Shown: piece by piece, positions 54,870 to 64,000 of the stretch
Layout of the letters: the number at the start of each line of letters is the position of its first letter
Numbering within the stretch: the stretch's first letter is position 1
Assembly: GCA_023548195.1 (NCBI GenBank)
Contig: JAJHZJ010000009.1
Span: 6,966,215-7,030,214 of the forward strand
Length of the DNA stretch: 64,000 bases
DNA from: Bettongia penicillata ogilbyi
Lineage: Eukaryota; Chordata; Mammalia; Diprotodontia; Potoroidae
Direction of reading: 5' to 3'
Position numbers and translations under genes: made by a program
The notes under the pieces: generated by a model
Databases searched by the model: none
What the model was told of the DNA's origin: nothing
The model's input: the letters and a program-made list of their open reading frames with translations, nothing else

Positions 54870-55260
54870 TCCACATTTATGTGACATGATCCTTACTGCA
54901 ACCCCACAAAGAAAGTAGGAAAGAAATTATCATCTCCACTTTATAGATAAGGAAAGTGTAGGTCAGGGAGATTAAATAGCTTGCCCTAAGTCATGGGATC
55001 ATAATCATAGAGCTAGAAGGGAATGCAGAAGCCATCTAGTATAATCCCCTCATTTTGTGGATAAAAAAACCCTGAGGATCAGGGACTTACCTAAGGTCAT
55101 ATAAGAGATAAGAAAAGCAGAATTTGAACTCACATCTTCAGACTCTAGAGCCAGACTTCTTTCCTTTGTACCATAACGCTTGCCAAGTCACACAACTAGT
55201 AAGCTATGCAGCTGGAACTTGAACTGAGGTCTTCTGATTATGTGCCTTTCCACTGTACTC
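54870..55260 (-). mobile_element. MIR3-like SINE split by another SINE
   Basis: Outer SINE at 54870-54993 and 55178-55260. Inner MIR/THER at 54994-55177 ('agagctagaagggaatgcag'). The inner insertion is bracketed by gcttgccctaagtca (54979-54993) and gcttgccaagtca (55178-55190), a target duplication with a 2-base difference. Confidence 0.7.
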
Positions 55261-55993
55261 TTTCCGTTGTAAAAGGTGTTGTGAGTTACTCAGAAGAAAT
55301 GTAGGATCCAGTCCTGACTTTTCATGCAGTTTGTTTTAGTGACAAAATAGCAAAAACAATAAGAACAAACTTGGAAATTCATTAAGTGCTCATCATTCAT
55401 AGCTAAAACTTTGTTATTTTCCTTCTTTTTGGAAGATGGAAGCAATATTTTAATCCTCTTATATTCACTTGAAAATGAGAAGGGTATGCTTATGAGAACC
55501 ATGTGGAATATTGACCAGAAAACATTGTTGTCTTCAACCCTGCCTGCTCTAGATAAGTGGAAATCCTTAAAAAGTTATTACATTTCAAGTGTGGAAGGAT
55601 TTGTTAATGAAGGGATGTGGGAGGAAATACACAGAAATCTCTTAGCTCAATACTGACTACCTTTAGCTAGTGGATAATAAATCCCCTGGCAAATACATCT
55701 TTCAGATTCTACTTGAGCCCTGATATTTTTGAAGAATTAAGTGATTGTTCTGAAATGAATAACCTTCTTCTGCTAGAAACTCTTAATAGCAGGATTCTGG
55801 GATATTCGATTAAAAGTAGCCATCCTTCAGTCTTTTCCCATAATGTTTTTGTTACAGACATAAGAAATGAACGCACTCATAGCTGCTGTGATTGATTATC
55901 AGTAGTTCATATTCATGGCAGAAAGTGTTTCAACATTTTTCTCTGAAACTAAAGAATTGCCCAAAGCCAGTTGCTCGATGAAAATTCACTAGC

Positions 55994-55995
<2 letters not shown>
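55261..55995. other. no recognised feature
   Basis: Only short open frames without similarity. Confidence 0.35.

Positions 55996-55997
<2 letters not shown>

Positions 55998-56039
<42 letters not shown>
55998..56039. repeat. (CA)n microsatellite
   Basis: About 20 uninterrupted CA units. Confidence 0.95.
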
Positions 56040-56041
<2 letters not shown>

Positions 56042-56930
56042 CCTAAGACTCCAGTGATTTGGCCAGCGGCAATGTAACTAGCTTGAGCTTGCTGGGAAGG
56101 CATAATGCACTGAAAGCTAAATTGAGTTTGAATGTGATCATCAATAGTAACTCAATAGTTACTGAACATAGGATTGCACATTTGCACAAAAAAATAGCAA
56201 GAAAGAAACAGAACTAAATTAGGGAGTGCAGAAATAGAAAGTTTTCTATGTTGAAGAGTACTGCCGAATGCAGTTGGATTTGATCTCTGGATATTATCAA
56301 ACTCAGCTGAATTAACACAGGGGAATTTCATGTTTTGTTTCAACTCCACTGCTGTTGTCCTTTGCTTCTTGGTTTGGCTTCAGCAGCTGCACTGATTCAA
56401 ATTAAAGGTGTTGATTTTAGATGATGTCTTTAGTTGCCTACCAGTACTCTCTTGCTATTCAAGAATTCATGGCACCCTGCCATCCCACGTTCTCTCTCCA
56501 TGCAATCAAAAGATACCTTATTACTCATGAGTCTTGTGCGTTCAGTAAGTTGCAGTATTACTGGATTTGTTGTTGATCATTAAAAAAAATTAAAGATAGT
56601 ACAACAAATGGATGAAAGACTAAGGGAAAGAAGAATTTTTGTCATCAGCCTGGTATTTGCAGATTTCCCTATTCAGAGAGATCAGTGGAACTCTGATGAA
56701 AGATGAGACTCTCCTACACAGACAATAACATAAAATGGACTTGCTGGAACATTTATTTGGTCCAATTCACCAAGGTTCATTAAAATAGTCCAAGAGATCA
56801 GACACTGTTCCTGGATTCTCATGAGGTATTCACATCCAGTAGGTTGAAGATTAACCCACATCATTAATTAATCATTAAATAAATGCTAGTGTAATAGATG
56901 GGTGAGAAACCAAGAGAAAGAAAAGTCTTT
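56040..56930. other. no recognised feature
   Basis: A/T-rich, no recognised repeat. Confidence 0.35.
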
Positions 56931-56959
56931 ATTATCGTTCAGCAATAAATGTCTCCTGT

Positions 56960-57120
56960 CACTCCTGGTGGTATCATTGTTTTAGAAGAGGTCAGCACCA
57001 TGGCTAGGGATAGCGACTCCTGCTGTTAGTATGAAAGCTGGGGAGAAGCATACAATCTCATCATCTATGTGTGCATCTCTGGAAAGGAGGGGCAATGACA
57101 ACTTAATGCCCTGGGCTGGC
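56960..57120 (-). mobile_element. probable second, decayed piece of the RTE-like LINE
   Basis: On the minus strand, 'acatagatgatgag' (near 57080) and 'gtgctgacctct' (near 57000) match the order and wording of the LINE at about 58770 and 58650. Short and diverged. Confidence 0.4.
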
Positions 57121-57864
57121 CAGCTTCTGTGCCTTGCTGCAGTTTAGGTTATTCACAACAATGTTAAGACCCAGGTACATCTTGAGAACTTGGGAAAGAT
57201 GACTTTACAGTGCCTGGGCTTCCTTGGAGAAATATCTTTCATACATGTTTCTGAGTACTCCTTAATGCACTAACTGGGAAGTAGCCAGAGGTGTGGCATC
57301 TTGTGGTAGGCTTTGGTACTGTTCCCACATGACAAGACATCAATGTTCCAGTATGAACTGAGGCTGTGAAGAGCAGGCCTTTCAGAGACAGCTTCAGCTA
57401 CAGCTCTGAGCCTCTGCTCCCATCACGGATGAGCATATTTTAAGAGTCTAGTCTTAATAATTAATGTTGTGAAAACATATAGTGACAGAGTGGAACAACT
57501 GAGTCTTTTATTCTGTTTTTCACTGTCTGGGCCCATGCAATTATTTTGCCTTGGCCATTTTCTGCCCTGACACTCCTGCTGCTGCTACTGCTACCCTTTA
57601 AATCAGATCCCCAGAGGCCATGCCTGGGAGGAGCTAAAATATTTATTTTATTGATCTTCATCTCATTCTCGCCATTTTCCCTTCTGCTGTGGAGCATGTA
57701 TCCAAGTCCTACCTCACATTCTATCTTTCTTTTGAAAACTGTTATCACTACCATTGATTCTAGAAAGGGTACTCTGTTGTTTCATTCACCCATTTTGGGG
57801 CTTCCCAGACAGTAACTCCCTTCCCAGCCACCACTCTTCTAATAGGTGCCGTATTTTCCAATAG
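57121..57864. other. no recognised feature
   Basis: A 97-codon minus-strand frame (57461-57754) has no recognised similarity. AATAAA-like hexamers on the minus strand are not backed by a recognisable mRNA body. Confidence 0.3.
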
Positions 57865-57865
57865 A

Positions 57866-57962
57866 AGTTAAGTTCTTTGAGGGCAGGGACTTTCCCCTTT
57901 TTGCATTTGTATCCACAGCATTTAGCATAACGCTTGACATATAATAAATGCTTAATAAACGC
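57866..57962 (+). mobile_element. L2 LINE 3' end
   Basis: 'ctttgagggcagggactttc' to 'ataaatgcttaataaac'. Confidence 0.75.
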
Positions 57963-58007
57963 TTTTCATTTTTTTCATATAAAGTCGTCATTCACACCGG
58001 TTTTCAG

Positions 58008-58995
58008 GTTGTTGTTCTTCCTTCTTGGAAAGGATCCAAATAACATCACTATGTTGGAAAACAAGGTGTGGTGTGCCCAACTCTAGCTAATCAGACCAAG
58101 ATGAGCTCAGAAGGCTTTACCACAGGTCAGGCACAATAGTTCACATGAACATTTGAAGTGGAGATGTCTCTAAAGTTGTACATTTCACATTTATTTTGAG
58201 CTACTGTGATTCTGCTTCGCTCATAGAGCACAGTCCCTTCTTTGGTATGGGCACATCATAGTGGACAATCTTTTGCCAATGTCTCCCCTGTCATGCATTT
58301 GATTCCAAAGTTCTTCAGGGCTTTCTTCAAGGACCCTTGAAAGTGTCCTTGTATTACTTCTTCTGACCTCTATGTGAGCCCTGGCTTTGTGTGAGTGCTC
58401 TGTAAATCTTTCTTTTAAACAAATGTATGTCTGGCATTCTGACATGGTTAACTCATCAGAGTTGTGCTCTCTGCAGTAGAATGTGAATGCTTGCAGTTTA
58501 GCCAAAGAAAAAAGCTCAGTTTCTGGTACCTTATCTCACCAGGTGATCTTCAGAATCTTCCTAAGACAATTCAAATGGCAGCAATTCAATTTCTTGGCAT
58601 GGTGCTGCTGTACTGTTCAAGTTTTATAGGCATACAACAATGAGGTCAGCACAATGGCTCTGTATGCCTTCAGTTTGGTAGACAGTCTAACATCCCTTCT
58701 CTCTCACACTTTCCTCTGGAATCTCCAAAATACTAAACTAGCACTGGCAATACTTATACCAACCTCATCATCTATGTACACATTTCTGGAAAGTATAATT
58801 CCAAGGTAAATGAATTTATGCACAGCATTCAATATTCCTCCATTTGCTGTAACTGATGATTCCATGTATGGATGGAGTGATGCTGGCTGATAGGGAACCT
58901 CTGTTTTCTTGGTGTTAATTGTTAGACCAAAATACAAACAGCAGAGAATCAATCCATACTTCATTGAATTTCAGGCTCAGAGATTGCACTGAGTA
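58008..58995 (-). mobile_element. RTE-like LINE, 3' end of RT and 3' UTR
   Basis: Minus-strand order: RT C-terminal side (58964-58704, with FGLTINTKKTEV, NAVHKFIYLG and NVYIDDEV), further coding with stops (58505-58221), then a 3' UTR ending at about 58008 in a 'aagaaggaagaacaacaacc'-type terminus. The terminus resembles the tail of SINEs at 21982, 38921 and 42721. The clade label is tentative; the RT motif order fits RTE-like elements. Confidence 0.65.
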
Positions 58996-59187
58996 CACAA
59001 TCATTTGCAAACAAACAAAAAAATCATATAACAACTCTCCCTCCACTTTAGTCTCATCTTGTAGCCTTTTCAAGTTCAATAATTTACCATCAGTGCAGTA
59101 GCTGACCTATGATCAGTCCAGTACTTTGAACCACACATCACCTTCATATTACATTAGAGCTAATAAGAAACTAGAAATATAAAAGAC

Positions 59188-59398
59188 AAAAGTTATTCCC
59201 ATATTCAAAAAAGACCAGTGACCTTGACTTCAATTTGTGGTAATATTTTAGAACATATTATCAAAGAGGTGATTAATAAGCATCTACAAAAAGAAATGAT
59301 GGCCAAGAGTTAAAAGGGTTTCCTCAGAAACAGGTTATACCACATGAAACTTCATCCCTTTTTTTGTTAAACTAAGCTGCTAGATCATGGCAACGCTG

Positions 59399-59454
<56 letters not shown>

Positions 59455-60440
59455 CACTTACCTGTTAGCAAAACAGTTGATAAAGTTTTGTGCTCTTTTT
59501 TTTGTAGTAGATGTGGAGAAATGTGGGATAGATGATAGTATAATTCAATGGAATTAGAACTGGTTGAGTGAAAAGATCCAAAGACTTAAGGTTTTCTGTT
59601 ACTTTGGAAGATAATTGCCAATGGAGTATCCCAGGGATTTGTGTCTTGCTCTCTACTGCTTAATTTTTTCATCAACTTGAATAAACCATTGATGGAAGGT
59701 TTATTAAATTTGTAGATGCTACAGATGCTAAGAAAAACATCTGCCATACTGTGTGACAGTCAAGATTAAAAAAAACAAAACCTTGAACATCTAGTTCATT
59801 GGGTTTAACATAATAAAATGAAAGATAATAATGATACATGAAGGCATGGTTAATTAGAAATTTATCTGCCTAGAAGTTTAAGTGGACTATAAGCCCAATA
59901 TGAGTCAAATATGTGATATGGCAGCTGAAGAAGTTAATGTTGTCCTGGGCTTCTTAAGAGAGATATAATTTCCAGGAATAAGGAGATGATGCTTCCATTA
60001 TGTTCAGTCACAGATAGGCCACAATTGTTGTTTTCTGTTCTTTGCCTCACATTTTAGGAAGAATAGATATTTGTTGGAGAGTTCAAGGAAGGGAAAAAGA
60101 ATGATGAAGGGCTTCATTCATGCCATATAAGGATTGGTTGAAAGAATTAGGGATATTTGGAAGTGAAAGCTAAGACATGACATGATGATGCTCTTGAAGG
60201 TTTTGAAGGGTGGTCATGTAAAACAGAGATTTGGTTTTTACTGTTTGGTTTATGTAGGTAGAATTGGTATCAAGGGGTGAAAGTTGCACAGAGGTAAATT
60301 TGGGTTTGATGTATAGGAAAAAATTCTCAACTTACTAACAATGGAAAATGTCAAAAAATGAAATAGGCCAGCTCAGCAGGGGATGAAATCTTCCTTATTA
60401 GAGTTCTTCAAGCAAAGGATGGAGGATGACTTGTCAGGTA
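59188..60440 (+). mobile_element. CR1/L3 LINE, RT to 3' end
   Basis: Sense CR1/L3: RT start ('ttattcccatattcaaaaaag', 'gtaatattttagaacatatta'), then 'atggagtatcccagggattt', 'ggactataagcccaatatgag', 'ccaggaataaggagatgatg', 'agagttcttcaagcaaagg'. A CA/TA microsatellite (59401-59455) interrupts it. Ancient and heavily mutated. Confidence 0.75.
59401..59456. repeat. (CA)n(TA)n microsatellite
   Basis: About 17 CA units followed by TA units, within the CR1/L3 copy. Confidence 0.95.
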
Positions 60441-60459
60441 TAGGGTAGGCATGATTCAT

Positions 60460-61195
60460 TCCTCTATTACAATAGTTTCTATTTAGTCTCCCTGCCTCAA
60501 ATTTCTCCCTACTTCAGTTCATCCTCCACTCAGCTGTCAAAGTGGTCTGCCTCAAATGTTTATTTAACCATATAATTTCTTATTTAATAAACCCCAGGGG
60601 CTCCCCATCACCTTCAGAATCAAGTATAAAATCCTGTTTGGCTGTTGAAGTCCTTTATAACCTGACTCTTTCTAACCTTTTCAGTCTTCTAATAGCTTAC
60701 TCCCCCTCCTCTTACTCTATGATTCAACACTGGCCTCTTAGCTGCTCCTGGTAAAAGACACTCCATTTTTTGATGGCGAATTTTCATTGACTATATCCCT
60801 TAGGCCTGGAATGATTTCTCTCTTCCCTTCTTGCTTCACCTGGCTTCCTTCAAGTCTCAGCTAAATCCCTACCTTCTGCAAGAAGCCTTATCCAATTCTC
60901 TTTAACCTTAGTGCCTGCCCTCTGAAATTATCTCTAATTTAATTCTGTATGTATATGTCTGTCTGTCTACTTATCTATCTGTCTGTCTATCCATCCATCC
61001 ATCCATCCATCCATCCATCCATCCATCCATCCATCCATCCATCCATCCACCTTGTCTGTGTGGTTGTTCGCATGTTGTCTCTCCCATTAGAATGTAAATT
61101 CACTGAGATTGGGAAATAGTTTTGCTTTTTTTATATTTCTCAGTGCTTAGTATAGGCCCGACATGTCATAAGCACTAAATAAATGCTTGTTAACT
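60460..61195 (+). mobile_element. L2 LINE, 3' end
   Basis: 'tagtctccctgcctcaaatt', 'ggggctccccatcacctt', 'cttcaagtctcagctaaatc', 'gcagaagcctta'-type region and the 'ataagcactaaataaatgc' end. A CCAT tract is embedded at about 60985-61048. Confidence 0.8.
60985..61049. repeat. (CCAT)n microsatellite
   Basis: About 15 CCAT units preceded by CTGT/CTAT units. Confidence 0.95.
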
Positions 61196-61254
61196 TGACG
61201 TTTTCAGGTATGGGCTGCCTTAGATAGATGCTGAAGTCCCTTTCCACTATGAAA

Positions 61255-61430
61255 TTGATGTGATTGATTCTATGAGCTTTTAGTCTGACCTGCTCATTGG
61301 AGTAATAAAGAACTACAACCCAGAAGGAAAGAGGCTTGTTCAAGTCTATGTAATCAATGAGTGACAGAGGGAAGACTCAGACATAGGTCTTCTGAGTGAG
61401 CCTGTGTTCTTTCCGCCCCATCACTTTGTA
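61255..61430 (-). mobile_element. possible MIR/THER-type SINE fragment
   Basis: Loose match to antisense CORE ('gaaagaggcttgttcaagtc'). Confidence 0.35.
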
Positions 61431-61439
61431 CCCATTTCC

Positions 61440-62450
61440 TTACTAGCTGAATAGTTAGCTAGGGTTTTTACAGGATTCAGTATTTCTTGATTTCTTTTCA
61501 CTCATTCTGCTTTTTCTTGGTGCTATTGTGCATGGCACCCTGGAGAAAAAGAAAGACATAAGAAAATGGTAACTCTTACTTGAAATGTGTGGAACAATTA
61601 AGCTTTAAGGATGAAAAATCATCAGACATTTGCAAGTCGGCTCATAAAACACAGAAAGACATAGATCTTGAGGTTAAGACCGTGTTTACTACTTAACATT
61701 TTATTAGCATGCAGGTTTTATACAAACTCGATTGCATGTGACAAGATTAAGTAATGAGTCTTTGAGAAATGCCAGGTTTTTTTCTTTGTTTGTTTTTTAC
61801 CAACTCAGTAATCATCTCTTGGTTTTAAAAACACAGCAGATAAAAGGGAATGGGGCATGCTGAGAGGGATTACTTCCCATGACAGTGAGGCATGGCTAAT
61901 ACACCCGGCTGAAGAACAGAGTGGAAGAGATAGGGGATGGGCCTAATTTGCTATCCTGAGAACAAACCATCATCTTGATAATTCTGACAATTACCCCATG
62001 TACTACTGTCTTCATACTGACCTCCCTGACTTTGTAACCAGCCGGTGCTGGAAATCCATCTTGGCTAAATTTCACTCTTTTTAATACTTGTAGCTGGACT
62101 CAGCACAGAGCTTAAGTTTCAAGACTTGGCTCATGCCATGTATTCCCTTGTATAATATTGCCCTACTATGTTGACATCCTTTAATTACTAGAATTCATCC
62201 ATTTCATTCTAACTTTAGCTTTCAACTGTTTTCAATAACTCATACCATATTGTGTAGTTCTTGTTTAGACAAAAAAGATGACATTAACCATTCTTTGTGA
62301 GAAAAAACAAGGATTTAGACAGCAGTAGTACAAATCGATGAGTGATTATAAATTGAAAACATAAGCAATCAGAGTTATGGGGATGACCGTGCGTACATTG
62401 TTGAATTCAATACTCATACTCACTAGGAAGAATACAAGAGAGCTCCAAGG
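61440..62450. other. no recognised feature
   Basis: No repeat or coding signature recognised. Confidence 0.35.
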
Positions 62451-62454
62451 GAAA

Positions 62455-62545
62455 ATCTTGCTCTTTGGGCAGATGATTTCACTTCATCTGGGCCTTAGTT
62501 TTCCCGTTTATCAAAAGAAAATGTTAAAATAGGTGATCCTCCATT
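62455..62545 (+). mobile_element. MIR-type SINE fragment
   Basis: 'gggccttagttttcccgttt' and 'aaaataggtgatcctcc'. Confidence 0.5.
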
Positions 62546-62789
62546 GGCCTCAGAAATCAGGGAGTGAACATCTTTGTCTGCAAATCCTTGCCTTGAGGGA
62601 TTACCTCTTTTTTTGACTGATGACATGCCTTGCTGGTGCTTTCTGCTATCATGATTTTCCCCTCTGTCTCTGAAATAAAAATTTTTTCTTCACATATGAA
62701 AAGTTGCAGAAAATTGGGATGGATTAAGGTTATGTATCCCCAGAAACTAAAAGGAACCTTTTCTAAGTTTCTATCCACTCATTAATGAC

Positions 62790-63500
62790 TACTTTGGGGG
62801 TCCAAGTCTTCATTGCAAATCTTAATTGTGCTATTGTCTTGCCTCTATCTGTTTGTCCATAAGAGCACGAAATTCTTTGCCAAATGCCTTGATAAAATCT
62901 AGGTAAATGACATTTACAGTATTCCTTTGATATATCAGTCTAGTAAACCCTGAAAGAAAATGAAGTTGCTCTGGAATCAACAATATCTTCCCCCACACTT
63001 CAGGGAGTTTGTCACATTGAATAGTGATTCCCCTAAACTCAAATTAAATGTTTGTTTTAGGTTGAAAGTACTCAGTTTATATGCACTCTTATTTCTCTCC
63101 ATATAACACTGTCAAAAACTGATTATAATTTTGATGCAGCTATGTTAGCATTTTGTGATCCTGATTCCTTTTCTAGGTGTTCACTAACTTTTAATTATAT
63201 GCTCCAGAATTTTACCAGGAATCAAAGTCAAGTTCATAGACCTGTAGTTTGTCAATTTCATTCTTTTTCCTTTCAGAACACTGGAAAAACATCGGCCTGC
63301 CTTCATTTCTGCCAAACCTCTCCCATTGTTATCAGTGGTCTTTCAAAGATTACTGACCGTGACTCAGGATCAAATTCACAACTTCTTTCAATAGTTTAGG
63401 ATATCGCTCCTCAGGCCCTGGCAAGTTAATCACAGTAAGCGCTTTCTTCTAACCTAGGATTTCAACACCTATAGCCACTTTATTCCTATCCTCTAGTGGC
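62790..63500 (-). mobile_element. CR1/L3 LINE, RT coding region
   Basis: The minus strand near 63250-63200 encodes a decayed NYR...LT.IPGKIL segment, the start of a CR1-type reverse transcriptase. Flanking text on both sides follows the same order, to 'ctcaggccctggcaag' at about 63410-63425. Many stops. Opposite orientation to the copy at 59.2 kb. Confidence 0.65.
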
Positions 63501-64000
63501 TAAGAAAATATTAGTAAAACAGAGTTTTGACCAATGCTCTCCTCCCTAGCCTATAAAGGCCAAAGTGATAATAAGGTGTTAAAAAAGTAATTGTAAAATT
63601 GTTGCCATACCCTGTGATTCTTTCATAAATTATGAAAATCTGTTTGGTTGAGTCAGAAGGGAACACTATGATTAGAACATAGAGAGGATTCTACAAAAAG
63701 AAAAAAGAACCCCTAAGGTCCTGCAGTGTCGGAGTAGTAAATGACCTTGGTCACATGCATTTCTCACAAGAGGGTCAAATTCTCATCATGCTCTTTTTGT
63801 GCCCATACTTGCCACTGAAGGCTTGTGCATGCATTTGTAAGTGAGTATGCCCCAGAATTATGAGAAGAATTTTTTGTGGCAAATGTTTTCACTACAGCAT
63901 CCTAGTAAATGTCTTTGGCAAGAGTTAATTGGGTCTACTGGCACGAGTGTTAATGGGAAGCACACAAGTGGGGGCTCAAGACCTATATATACTTAGGAGT
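63501..64000. other. no recognised feature
   Basis: Nothing recognised up to the window end. Confidence 0.35.

Noticed and set aside
56930..57470. Processed pseudogene on the minus strand, suggested by AATAAA-like hexamers
   Set aside because: No continuous recognisable protein, no A-tail or target duplication; part of it resembles the LINE at 58.7 kb instead.
60985..61049. Regular CCAT repeats as a CRISPR-like or regulatory array
   Set aside because: A plain tetranucleotide microsatellite with no spacers, embedded in an L2 tail.

Overview
The window reads as mammalian, almost certainly marsupial, repeat-rich non-genic DNA (intergenic or intronic). The assignment rests on the repeats: tRNA-headed CORE-SINEs with two kinds of LINE-type tail, abundant decayed L2 and CR1/L3 LINEs, MIR-type SINEs, and LINE-1 relatives with an ORF1 but no ORF2. 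I see no host protein-coding exon, rRNA, functional tRNA or CRISPR array. The species cannot be fixed from the sequence alone.

The main feature is a family of ORF1-only L1 derivatives matching the known 'half-L1' (HAL1) type. Six insertions are readable: H1 (2382-4056, +, internally deleted), H2 (about 22599-28036, +, old), H3 (23105-25948, -, young, inserted into H2), H4 (34025-36789, -, young), H5 (42948-48646, +, old) and H6 (44129-47116, +, young, inserted into H5). H6 keeps an uninterrupted 366-codon ORF1 (44962-46062). In the copies not internally deleted, a 5' leader is followed by ORF1, about 1 kb of non-coding 3' region with a dinucleotide tract and purine-rich segments, and an A-rich tail. 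None has an ORF2. Target-site duplications can be read for most of them. H5 itself interrupts a SINE, so 42.9-48.9 kb is a three-layer stack: SINE, old HAL1, young HAL1.

Autonomous L1 is present only as short 3' pieces. The best is 40441-41371, with the ORF2 C-terminus and a 3' tail similar to that of the HAL1 copies, which fits HAL1 being mobilised by L1 machinery. Other LINEs are L2 (a long copy at about 49.0-51.1 kb, an antisense segment at about 11.7-13.3 kb, many 3' tails), CR1/L3 (31.0, 59.2-60.4 and 62.8-63.5 kb) and an RTE-like LINE 3' end (58.0-59.0 kb) whose terminal tail resembles that of three SINEs at 22.0, 38.9 and 42.7 kb. An LTR-like block with five CCAAT-type boxes lies at about 14.45-15.32 kb inside an old L1. 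The remaining stretches hold simple repeats or nothing I recognise.

Functionally the window is a record of retrotransposition. The only plausible intact product is the H6 ORF1 protein (RNA-binding, coiled coil). The most interesting aspects are the parasitic HAL1 architecture, its variable-number 5' leader repeats, nested insertion occurring twice, and LINE/SINE tail sharing. I found no evidence of an undescribed multi-gene system.
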